11,997 nt of DNA, taken from the NCBI GenBank assembly GCA_003649515.1, contig QMSC01000024.1, positions 1 through 11,997 on the forward strand, written 5' to 3'. Position 1 is the stretch's first letter. The number at the start of each line of letters is the position of its first letter. The stretch comes from Thermoprotei archaeon (lineage in GTDB: Archaea; Thermoproteota; Thermoprotei; Thermofilales; B20-G17). Shown here one piece after another: positions 1 to 6,261 of the stretch. The notes under the pieces are model-generated. The model ran no database searches. It worked only from the letters and a program-made list of their open reading frames with translations, and had not been told where the DNA came from. The position numbers and the translations under genes are program-made.

Positions 1-558
1 ACTCTGAAGACTGTTGCCCAAAACATCCGTTTAGGAGTGATCTTAATGCGAGTGATCCCTAGTCTAGCGTACCAGAGCGTTTCGTGACCAAAGGGGTTGA
101 AGTAGGACTTAAACCACTTGAACCAGGACTTTGGATGAACGCTCCAGAAGTGCCACGTAAGGTCATTAAGTAGCCAGACGATAAGAGCGCATTCTAGGGC
201 TACTGTGAGTCCCCAGGGTATGAAGGGCAAAATATAGAGGACTGCTAGGAATGCATGATATGCGTCTCGGGGAACGCGCTCGCTACCCCATAGCTGAGAT
301 ATCTTCCTGAGCCTCCAAAAGCTGCGAACCCAAAGTAGGGTTTCAAATACATTAATTATCTGAGCGTAGAGAAACGTGTATATGACGATCTCTATCAAGA
401 GCATTCCCGTGGGAGTCTCCAAACCTATTACGGGGTAATAAACTTTTCTCAGAGGTAACTTTAAGGGCTCTAGGTCTTAACTCCGAGGCTAATATCATAG
501 GCATTAAGACAGGACTTTTGAAGCGAATCTCTAGAATTTCTAGGAGAGTCTCTCGCAC
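1..558 (-). CDS. Membrane protein of unknown function, partial, with apparent frameshift
   Basis: I do not recognise this family. A GTG at 558 is preceded by a strong Shine-Dalgarno site (ggaggt, minus strand 574-569, spacing 10) and opens a frame reading VRETLLEILEIRF...SELRPRALKVTSEK. That frame degenerates after about 440 and stops near 352. From about 445 down to position 1 a different frame is open and clearly protein-like: PVIGLETPTG, then hydrophobic MLLIEIVIYTFLYAQ, a charged loop, a second hydrophobic stretch (LYILPFIPWGLTVALECALI), and a Trp/His-rich part (NDLTWHFWSVHPKSWFKW, SYFNPFG). Removing one base from the A4 run (444-447) or the C4 run (432-435) joins the two into one protein. 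The gene overlaps the end of its upstream neighbour by 19 bases, suggesting co-transcription. It continues past the left edge. The alternative is a separate start at ATG 404. At least two membrane segments are likely; function unknown. Confidence 0.6.
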
Positions 559-890
559 TCTTGGATCAACCTCCTCAATTTGTCCTGTATATCGGAAAAA
601 CTCGTGTCAGCTATCATAGTAATGGCTTTAGGATAGACCTCAACTATGTACATGCTGTAGTCCTCCAGCTCCACTTCCAAGTACATGAACTCTACCCTAG
701 TGTCGCTAACATAGGCTCCTCTACCGTACTTTAAGACCCTACAGCTTCCGAAGGCTTTGCTCACAAGCCTGGATAGCTCTTCCTCTTTCAGATCCATTAA
801 GACGTTTAGGATTTTAGGGTCATATTCCTCCATCTCGGCTATCGCGTACACTCTTCGAAGGTTCTTGAATTCATAGATGCTGAGCTTCAC
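540..890 (-). CDS. Conserved-looking small protein of unknown function (116 aa)
   Basis: I do not recognise a family. The protein starts at GTG 890 (KLSIYEFKNLRRVYAIAEM) and ends with TAG at 540. The nearby ATG on this strand (atg ccg tga) closes at once and is not usable. The composition is that of a soluble alpha/beta protein: an N-terminal helix-like part with many acidic residues (MEEYDPKILNVLMDLKEEEL), a central beta-rich part (VEFMYLEVELEDYSMYIVEV) and a C-terminal helix (FSDIQDKLRRLIQECERL). There is no signal peptide or membrane segment. An AT-rich TATA-like stretch lies in the 44-base gap to the uroD-family gene, so it may have its own promoter. It overlaps the downstream membrane protein gene by 19 bases, so the two may act together. 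Confidence 0.7.
   Translation of the reverse strand: MKLSIYEFKNLRRVYAIAEMEEYDPKILNVLMDLKEEELSRLVSKAFGSCRVLKYGRGAYVSDTRVEFMYLEVELEDYSMYIVEVYPKAITMIADTSFSDIQDKLRRLIQECERLS
569..574 (-). promoter_or_regulatory. Shine-Dalgarno site inside the upstream gene
   Basis: On the minus strand the bases read ggaggt, inside the sequence gaggaggttgatccaaga, ending 10 bases before GTG 558. It lies inside the 3' end of the 116-residue gene, as expected for translationally coupled overlapping genes. It decides the start of the membrane protein at 558 rather than at ATG 404. Confidence 0.6.
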
Positions 891-900
891 GGCATGCTAT

Positions 901-926
901 TATGTATTAAAAGGGATTATAAATTG
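901..926 (-). promoter_or_regulatory. TATA-like promoter region for the 116-aa gene
   Basis: On the minus strand this gap reads aatttataatcccttttaat and then tacata, with TTTATAA as the best archaeal TATA candidate. It lies 20-30 bases upstream of GTG 890. No other regulatory signal is visible in this short gap. Confidence 0.35.
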
Positions 927-934
927 TGCTCATC

Positions 935-1882
935 TCAGCGTATAGGATAAATGCCGTATCTTCTCCTCGCTTCAAACATCGCTAGGACGTTTTCTAATGG
1001 ATGATGAACTTCCACGACGTTGCTTGTACACAGTATGTATCCTCCACCGTAGGCCGCTTTCTCAATGCACTCCTTAGTGCTTTCGTAAACCTGCTTGGGA
1101 GTGCCTCTGTGCAGTAAGTCTATGCTTACGTTACCGCAAAGACAGATCCTGTCTCCATAAAGCTCTTTAACCCTTCCTAAATCCATTCCAGCTGTAGGGT
1201 CGATTGAATGTAAAGCATCTATTCCAGTCGAAACTAAATCCTCTATTATTGGCCATAAGTTTCCATCTGTATGCTTGATGTATAGTGCTCCAGCCCTGTG
1301 CACGGCTGAGACAAGCATTTTAAGGTACGGTATCACCAGTTCCCTAAAGTCTCTCGGATGAATGAACGGACCGCTATTAGTACAATAATCAGCACATCCC
1401 ACAATTACATCAGCACCAGCTTCTATTTGCGCTTTCGCGGATTCTATGTTCTCACGAATCCTTTGCAAAAGTTCTTTCTTCAGGTTATCCCTATCCCTTT
1501 TCATTCTCTTAACCAGCCTAACGAAGTCCGGTATTTTCCCGGGTATTCCTAGGGTCCCATCTGCAGACCCCACGATGGCGAATTCTGGGGCTATTTTCCG
1601 GGCGTATCTCACTCCCTCAACGACGTCATGTACCGCATAGATCCTTATAGCATCATATCCCAGCGAACGGCAGACGTCTACTATAACCCTTATATTGTGT
1701 TTAAGGATCTCCATTCCCTTGCCTTTCCTAACATATTCCTCGTAATCCTCGCCCTTGATCACTCTCCGCCCAATGACTTCCTCAGCTTTCTGAAACTCTA
1801 GTTCAAACATCGGAACCCTGTCGGGTTCCTCCAGAAGCACAGCTTTTAGAAACCTTTCTCTAGGCTTCAAGACAAACCCCAC
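935..1882 (-). CDS. Uroporphyrinogen decarboxylase-family protein (COG0407, MtaA/CmuA-like)
   Basis: The sequence has the C-terminal signature of COG0407 TIM-barrel proteins: KHTDGNLWPIIEDLVSTGID, HSIDPTAGMDLGRVKELYGD, CGNVS, and ENVLAMFEARRRYGIYPI. The family includes haem-pathway HemE and corrinoid/coenzyme M methyltransferases. The HemE substrate motif (MRQAGR type) is absent after the N-terminal KPRERFLKAVLLEEPDRVPMF, so this is not a true HemE. The MtaA-type zinc motif HxC is also not intact (His-Thr-Asp here), although two nearby cysteines (CGN and ILCTSN) could be metal ligands. No haem genes surround it, so its substrate is unknown. The frame is open upstream to a TTG at 1945, but family similarity begins only at KPRERF and a TATA-like box sits at 1901-1908. 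I therefore prefer GTG 1882 (TTG 1870 is also possible), giving about 315 residues. Stop is TGA. Confidence 0.8.
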   Translation of the reverse strand: MGFVLKPRERFLKAVLLEEPDRVPMFELEFQKAEEVIGRRVIKGEDYEEYVRKGKGMEILKHNIRVIVDVCRSLGYDAIRIYAVHDVVEGVRYARKIAPEFAIVGSADGTLGIPGKIPDFVRLVKRMKRDRDNLKKELLQRIRENIESAKAQIEAGADVIVGCADYCTNSGPFIHPRDFRELVIPYLKMLVSAVHRAGALYIKHTDGNLWPIIEDLVSTGIDALHSIDPTAGMDLGRVKELYGDRICLCGNVSIDLLHRGTPKQVYESTKECIEKAAYGGGYILCTSNVVEVHHPLENVLAMFEARRRYGIYPIR

Positions 1883-1900
1883 ACATTTTAGCTTTCTCCC

Positions 1901-1908
1901 ATATTTAA
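1901..1908 (-). promoter_or_regulatory. TATA-like box of the uroD-family gene
   Basis: The minus strand reads ttaaatat, centred about 23 bases before GTG 1882 and 35 bases before TTG 1870. That spacing would give a leaderless or very short-leader transcript. The box lies inside the frame that would be coding if translation started at 1945, which argues for the shorter protein. Confidence 0.35.
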
Positions 1909-2001
1909 CCCATTTGCAGGTGAATGTTTCAGGGCCTTCATCCAACGTCCTAATATCTGAATTTCATGGCGATTAGCGAGTGAAGATATGTACTAGCTGT
2001 C

Positions 2002-2010
2002 CTATTTAAC
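2002..2010 (+). promoter_or_regulatory. TATA-like box of the GNAT gene
   Basis: The plus strand reads ctatttaac about 40 bases before ATG 2047, which places a start of transcription near 2030 and leaves a short leader containing tagaggg as a weak ribosome site. This 100-base gap holds promoters for two divergent genes. Confidence 0.35.
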
Positions 2011-2046
2011 ATCTAAAATTAGCTTCACATCTAGAGGGCGCTGCGC

Positions 2047-2985
2047 ATGAACGTTCACGTCAGGCTGGTTTCCTTGGACGATACCAGAGGCATTACCGAA
2101 GTACATTGCTCCGACGTGGACGAGTGGTTTAAGTGGGTAAATGGCAAGCGTGTTGAAGCTGAGTATGAGGAACTTAGCATAGAGGAACGCTTTGAACACG
2201 GAGGCCCATGGATGAGCGTTGAGACGTGCGCGATACATCTAAACTATGTCCTCACTTCAGGACAGTACCCCCTCGTGGCAGAGCTTGAGGGAAAGGTCGT
2301 TGGAGAACTAGAGCTCTACATAGGCGAGGAGAGGAGCGTACTGGGTAAAACTGCATTTATAGATATACTGGTAGTTCATAGGGACTTCAGGAGAAGAGGT
2401 ATTGGAAGGGCGCTAATCAAAGAAGCCCGGAAGCTAGCGTTAGAAAAGAAGTGTAATACCCTGAGCGTATGGCCTGATAAGAGAGCCGTGCCATTTTATA
2501 AGAAATGCGGTCTAAAAGAATTGGCCTATGAAATAACGTATATCGTTATAGACCTAAGTGCCAGATCTTGGAATGAAGGGGGAGAGATTGTGGAGAGATT
2601 TCCTGAAAGTTATGAAGCCTTAAAAGAGTTATACTTCGTGTCCCCGAGAATCGAATCAGCTTATACGGTATGGCTTAAGAGCCGCTGGTCCTTCGCCGTC
2701 AAGGAAGCGAGAATCACATGCGATAGTGGCTACCTTCCTGAACGATCAATGGCGTTTATTATTGAGAGCTTGTGGCGCAGGAGGAAGGAGGCGAGAGTGA
2801 TTCTATGGGTGGGCGATGAAAATGAAGCTCCTGCGGCAATGAGCTACGTATGTGGTAGGGCAAGGGCTAGGGGGTTTGAGAAGCTTCATGCACTCATTGA
2901 AACGAGACTTTTTGAAAGCGGTATTAAGGGAAGAGTTCCTTGCGAGGTTAAAGGAAGGGAAGTAGTTTTAATGGAGAGACTGTAA
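2047..2985 (+). CDS. GNAT-family N-acetyltransferase with an extra C-terminal domain
   Basis: Residues about 1-170 form a GNAT domain, which moves an acetyl group from acetyl-CoA to an amine. The acetyl-CoA motif A is clear at residues 109-122 (VVHRDFRRRGIGRA, RxxGxG pattern), followed by the typical motif B region VPFYKKCGLKELAYE near 148-162. Motif A is preceded by a beta strand (LGKTAFIDILVV). Residues about 180-312 look like a second, degenerate GNAT-like half: RVILWVGDENEAPAAMSYV resembles the strand and loop before a GNAT helix, and the end EVKGREVVLMERL resembles a closing strand, but no RxxGxG is present. The length (312) is about double a single GNAT domain. There is no membrane segment. 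The substrate cannot be told. It is transcribed alone, divergent from the uroD-family gene. Confidence 0.85.
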   Translation: MNVHVRLVSLDDTRGITEVHCSDVDEWFKWVNGKRVEAEYEELSIEERFEHGGPWMSVETCAIHLNYVLTSGQYPLVAELEGKVVGELELYIGEERSVLGKTAFIDILVVHRDFRRRGIGRALIKEARKLALEKKCNTLSVWPDKRAVPFYKKCGLKELAYEITYIVIDLSARSWNEGGEIVERFPESYEALKELYFVSPRIESAYTVWLKSRWSFAVKEARITCDSGYLPERSMAFIIESLWRRRKEARVILWVGDENEAPAAMSYVCGRARARGFEKLHALIETRLFESGIKGRVPCEVKGREVVLMERL

Positions 2986-3010
2986 CGTATTGCATTAAGC
3001 GGACTTGAAG

Positions 3011-3062
3011 TACCGATCGATTACCCGAGAGGCCCGGTATTGAAGGTTATTTTTGCCTTTTA
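3011..3062 (+). terminator. Possible terminator after the GNAT gene
   Basis: A weak stem (taccg 3011-3015 with cggta 3035-3039) is followed by a T-rich run, ttatttttgcctttt (3048-3062). Archaeal termination relies mainly on such T-runs. The hairpin may be chance. Confidence 0.3.
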
Positions 3063-3100
3063 AGCTCATCGAAAACCCATTTTAACCCCTATCTCAATAC

Positions 3101-3112
3101 TTAATTTTAACA
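3101..3112 (+). promoter_or_regulatory. TATA-like box of the MFS transporter gene
   Basis: The plus strand reads ttaattttaaca about 30-38 bases before ATG 3140. A second AT-rich box (ttttaa) at about 3080 is an alternative. Confidence 0.35.
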
Positions 3113-3139
3113 ATGTAAAGAATCTCATGGGCAAGTCAC

Positions 3140-4474
3140 ATGAGCTTAGTAAAGTATCTTGAAGGGGCTGAACTTTCAAGGTTTCACTACTTCTTATTAG
3201 CGCTGTCCTTCGCAGTATATGGTTTCACCGCAATGAACGTCATGCTAATTTCCGTCTCCCTGCCTAAAATATGCGTTGAGTGGCGTTTAGACCCAGTTAC
3301 TACTGGGTACATGCTCAGCGCAGGCTTCATTGGCATGTTTATAGGTGCTATAAGCTCTGGCTACATCTCGGATACGATCGGTCGCAAAAGAACGCTGACG
3401 ATCATGGTTGCAATCGCCTCCGTATTCACGGCGCTAAACGGCGTAGCCCAGGACGTAGTATCGTTATCCCTCTTGAGGCTCATAGCTGGAATAGGGCTCG
3501 GAGGAACTCTCCCAATACCAGGAGTCTACCTTTCAGAGTATCCCCCTGCAAGATATAGAGGGCGCTTTGTAGGGATAGTCGAAACGGCATGGGTCTGGGG
3601 AGTACTGCTAGGAATATTCTTCGGGTATATAGTCATACCTGAATACGGTTGGAGAGCGTCGTTCGGTATAGCGTTAATACCCTTGGTACTATTACCTATA
3701 ATATTATATTATATGCCTGAATCGATAAGATATCTCGAGAATAAGGGTAGAATTCAGGAAGCTGTAGGGATACTTAAAAAATATGGGCTCGTTAAAGGAG
3801 AAATAAAGGTAGAGGAGGGAGCTGTCAAGGTTAGGAGACTTTCTCTGAGCAAGGCTTTCAAGAGCGTTTGGAGTAAGGCTTATAGGAAGAGGACTATAGT
3901 TCTCTGGGCTCTCTGGGCTTCCCTGGTGTACACATACTACGGAATATTCCTGTGGCTTCCAGCTTTCTATTACACCAAACTCGGGTACAAGATAGTTAAG
4001 ACCCTATGGTGGGTTCTGGTCGTCACGTCCGCACAAGTACCGGGATACTACAGCGCGGCTTTGCTACTAGACCGGGCTGGTAGAAAGCCAATACTAGTCA
4101 CGTATTTAACCGTTGCTGGTATTGCATGTCTCCTTATGGCTACGACTACGGAAATAAGCTTGATATTGGCTTACAGTATCGTTATATCGTTCTTCAACCT
4201 AGGGGCTTGGTCGGCGCTATACACGTATACTCCTGAGCTTTACCCAACAACTATTCGAGGTACTGGGTCGGGACTAGCAGCGAGCATTGGAAGAATAGCT
4301 GGTATACTCGCTCCAACGTTCACCGGAATTCTAATGAAGATTGCTGGAGGGAGCCTTATAGGGGCCTTCATAACCTTTGCTTTAATACACATAGCAGCTG
4401 CGCTCGTAGTCCTCCTGTTAGGCGTGGAGACTAAAGGTGTGAGCCTCGAAATATTATCTCGCGAAGAGGCTTAG
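3140..4474 (+). CDS. MFS transporter, sugar-porter-like
   Basis: A 444-residue integral membrane protein with about 12 hydrophobic segments, the normal MFS length. Signature motifs are in order: GYISDTIGRKR between segments 2 and 3 (residues 74-84), RLIAGIGLGG (113-122), PESIRYLE at the end of the first half (193-200), a charged central loop of about 60 residues, DRAGRKP in the second half (311-317), PELYPTTIRGTGSG (365-378), and VETKG near the C terminus (429-433), matching the PETKG end of sugar porters. Such proteins usually move a sugar or organic acid across the membrane with protons. The substrate is not given by sequence. Sugar isomerase, kinase and nucleotidyltransferase genes follow, which supports a sugar or sugar acid. 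The gene ends with tandem stops TAG TAG. Confidence 0.9.
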   Translation: MSLVKYLEGAELSRFHYFLLALSFAVYGFTAMNVMLISVSLPKICVEWRLDPVTTGYMLSAGFIGMFIGAISSGYISDTIGRKRTLTIMVAIASVFTALNGVAQDVVSLSLLRLIAGIGLGGTLPIPGVYLSEYPPARYRGRFVGIVETAWVWGVLLGIFFGYIVIPEYGWRASFGIALIPLVLLPIILYYMPESIRYLENKGRIQEAVGILKKYGLVKGEIKVEEGAVKVRRLSLSKAFKSVWSKAYRKRTIVLWALWASLVYTYYGIFLWLPAFYYTKLGYKIVKTLWWVLVVTSAQVPGYYSAALLLDRAGRKPILVTYLTVAGIACLLMATTTEISLILAYSIVISFFNLGAWSALYTYTPELYPTTIRGTGSGLAASIGRIAGILAPTFTGILMKIAGGSLIGAFITFALIHIAAALVVLLLGVETKGVSLEILSREEA

Positions 4475-4512
4475 TAGTGTTTATTGGAAAATTTCAAGGA
4501 GTTCAGCTTACA

Positions 4513-4519
4513 TTTATAA
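4513..4519 (+). promoter_or_regulatory. TATA box of the isomerase gene
   Basis: The plus strand reads tttataa, centred at 4516. Transcription would start near 4541-4543, immediately before the start codons at 4542 or 4554. So the isomerase gene has its own promoter and is not simply read through from the transporter. Confidence 0.5.
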
Positions 4520-4521
4520 GC

Positions 4522-4535
4522 TCATCAGCTGATGA
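4522..4535 (+). promoter_or_regulatory. Perfect 14-base palindrome, candidate operator
   Basis: The bases tcatcagctgatga equal their own reverse complement. They lie between the TATA box (4513-4519) and the likely transcription start, where a bound dimeric repressor would block RNA polymerase. I see no second full copy upstream of the other genes here. Confidence 0.4.
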
Positions 4536-4553
4536 ATATTTGTGGTAAAGGCC

Positions 4554-5312
4554 ATGAACAAGCCTAGGATAGGTGCACAACTGATCATTTGGAGGGGACG
4601 TGCTGCCAAGGAGCTTCCCAAAGTTCTTGATGAGGTCGCCGAAATAGGCTTTGAGGGTATAGAAACTTCGGTTAACATAATATCGAGTTATCCGAATGCC
4701 GGAAAGTTGCTAGAGGATAGGGGACTTAAGTTAATAGCTCTTCACCTGGGAGTTAGTGACGAGAACGTCGCTAGGAAGGGTCTAGAAATATTGCAGGAGC
4801 TTGGTGGGCTTTATCTAACATTCAGCGGTGCAGGGTTAAAGGAAAAAACTGAGGAGAAATACGTTGAACACGCACGTTTCCTTTCTAGGATAGGTGAGCT
4901 CGCAAAGGATTATGGAGCACAAGTGTGCTACCATAATCATGACTACGAAATCGTAGACGATGCTTTCGGCATGAAGATAATTCTTCGGGAAACGAGCCCG
5001 GATTTAGTTAAGCTCTGCGTCAACGTCTACTGGGTTAGACATGGAGGAATGGATCCGGCGACATTTATCAAGGAGCACTTAGATAGGATCGCTTACCTAC
5101 ACTTAAAGGATGGAACGGAAAGGGGCATAAAGGAGAAGTCTCCTGAATTTACGCCGCTAGGACAGGGATGCATAGATTTCAAGCCAATTATAGATCTGTG
5201 CGTTAAAGCTGAAATGAAGTGGCTTATTGTAGAGCAAGACAGGACTGAGGGTGACCCCAAGGAGTGTATGCTAGCAAGTAGGAGGTATTTAGAGGAAGTT
5301 TTTAAGCTCTAA
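4554..5312 (+). CDS. Sugar phosphate isomerase/epimerase, xylose-isomerase-like TIM barrel
   Basis: This 252-residue protein belongs to the AP-endonuclease-2-like TIM-barrel superfamily (COG1082), which includes sugar epimerases and IolE/IolI-type inositol enzymes that use a metal ion. Visible family marks, counted from ATG 4554, are GAQLIIW near the N terminus, GIETS at strand 2, YHNHDYE (126-132), NVYWVRHGG (157-165), YLHLKDG (181-187), PLGQGCIDF and LIVEQD (224-229). The four metal ligands expected from D-tagatose 3-epimerase-type structures would be Glu132, position 157, His183 and Glu227; position 157 is Asn rather than Asp. GTG 4542 (MVKAMNKPRIG) is an alternative start; I favour ATG 4554 because the TATA box puts the transcript start near 4542. 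The protein is soluble and probably acts on the sugar imported by the neighbouring transporter. Substrate unknown. Confidence 0.82.
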   Translation: MNKPRIGAQLIIWRGRAAKELPKVLDEVAEIGFEGIETSVNIISSYPNAGKLLEDRGLKLIALHLGVSDENVARKGLEILQELGGLYLTFSGAGLKEKTEEKYVEHARFLSRIGELAKDYGAQVCYHNHDYEIVDDAFGMKIILRETSPDLVKLCVNVYWVRHGGMDPATFIKEHLDRIAYLHLKDGTERGIKEKSPEFTPLGQGCIDFKPIIDLCVKAEMKWLIVEQDRTEGDPKECMLASRRYLEEVFKL

Positions 5313-5360
5313 ACGTTAATCCATTCCACAATTTTATTACCACAACCATAAGCTATAGAA

Positions 5361-5377
5361 AAATATTTACTTTATAC
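5361..5377 (+). promoter_or_regulatory. TATA-like box of the galU-ghmp operon
   Basis: The plus strand reads aaatatttactttatac, centred about 25 bases before ATG 5394. That suggests a leaderless transcript. No Shine-Dalgarno site precedes the ATG (aatttaattctgca), in agreement. Confidence 0.45.
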
Positions 5378-5393
5378 GAAATTTAATTCTGCA

Positions 5394-6257
5394 ATGATAA
5401 CCAAAGCAGTTATTCCTGCAGCAGGACTTGGAACGAGATTGCTGCCAGTCACTAAGGAGACTCCTAAGGAAATGCTCCCAATATACGTGAGATCTAGAGA
5501 TGGCAGGGTGCTGTTGAAACCGATCCTTCAGGTAATTTTCGAGAACCTATTCGACGCTGGATTTAGGGAGTTCTGTTTCATAGTAGGTAGGGGGAAGAGG
5601 GCTATAGAAGATCACTTTACGCCGGATTACTCATTTCTAGATGAATTAGAAAGGAGAGGGAAGCTCAACAGCGTTAGGGATCTTAAGGAGTTTTATCGAA
5701 GGATAGAGAAATCCACCATCGTTTGGGTGAACCAGCCCTTTCCTAGGGGATTTGGTGATGCAGTTCTTAAGGCGAGAACATTTGTAGGTGACGATTGCTT
5801 TCTCGTACATGCAGGCGATGCGCTGGTCTTCTCTAATAATAACGATCATCTAAGCGAACTCTTAAAGCTACAATCTGAGTACGAGCCAGAGTCCATTTTC
5901 TTACTGAAAATCGTGGATGATCCGCGTAGCTATGGAGTTATCGAGGTTGAGGAGGACTATGGGGAAGTCGTTAAGATCAAGAATATAATTGAAAAACCGG
6001 AAGTGCCTCCTTCAAAGCTGGCTGTCATACCAATATACGTCTTCGACCCGATAATTTTCAAAGCCCTTAAGAACACTCCTCCTGGTAAGAGAGGCGAAAT
6101 AGAGCTTACTGACGCTATAGAGAAGCTCATTAAATGGGAGCTTAAGGTTTACGCCGTGAAGCCAAAAAAGGGACGCGTGTGGATAGATGTAGGAACGCCA
6201 GAAAATTACTGGATGGCATTAAATATAAGCTACAAGATTGCCAGGGAGGGAGAATAG
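5394..6257 (+). CDS. galU: UTP--glucose-1-phosphate uridylyltransferase-like nucleotidyltransferase
   Basis: A 287-residue GT-A-fold nucleotidyltransferase that joins a sugar 1-phosphate to UTP, giving UDP-sugar and pyrophosphate. The GalU pattern is nearly complete: the nucleotide-binding loop AAGLGTRLLPVTKETPKEML (9-28), FLDELERRGK (81-90), QPFPRGFGDAVLKA (114-127), the metal-binding region VHAGDAL (138-144), SYGVIEV (179-185), EKPE (200-203) and WIDVGTPENYW (263-273). Length matches bacterial GalU (about 290-300). It reads into a sugar kinase 4 bases after its stop, so it forms an operon with it. That makes a sugar other than glucose, phosphorylated at C1 by that kinase, a possible substrate. 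GalU is the best label; dTTP or a broader sugar range cannot be excluded. Confidence 0.88.
   Translation: MITKAVIPAAGLGTRLLPVTKETPKEMLPIYVRSRDGRVLLKPILQVIFENLFDAGFREFCFIVGRGKRAIEDHFTPDYSFLDELERRGKLNSVRDLKEFYRRIEKSTIVWVNQPFPRGFGDAVLKARTFVGDDCFLVHAGDALVFSNNNDHLSELLKLQSEYEPESIFLLKIVDDPRSYGVIEVEEDYGEVVKIKNIIEKPEVPPSKLAVIPIYVFDPIIFKALKNTPPGKRGEIELTDAIEKLIKWELKVYAVKPKKGRVWIDVGTPENYWMALNISYKIAREGE
6244..6257 (+). promoter_or_regulatory. Ribosome-binding site deciding the kinase start
   Basis: The bases gggaggga at 6244-6251, inside the 3' end of galU, lie about 10 bases before ATG 6262. They favour this ATG over the in-frame TTG at 6238, whose extra residues have no counterpart in GHMP kinases. Confidence 0.5.
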
Positions 6258-6261
6258 GTTC

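Noticed and set aside
1358..1640. Plus-strand open frames opposite the uroD-family gene
   Set aside because: Low-complexity Ser/Phe-rich readings typical of antisense frames over a well-supported gene.
1883..1945. N-terminal extension of the uroD-family protein from TTG 1945
   Set aside because: No family similarity before KPRERF, rare start codon, and a TATA-like box inside it at 1901-1908.
5313..5393. Riboswitch before galU
   Set aside because: The gap is only 81 bases, AT-rich and apparently ends in a leaderless start, leaving no room for a structured leader.
6238..6261. TTG start of the sugar kinase at 6238
   Set aside because: It overlaps galU, and the extra residues precede the usual N-terminal motif; ATG 6262 has a good ribosome site.
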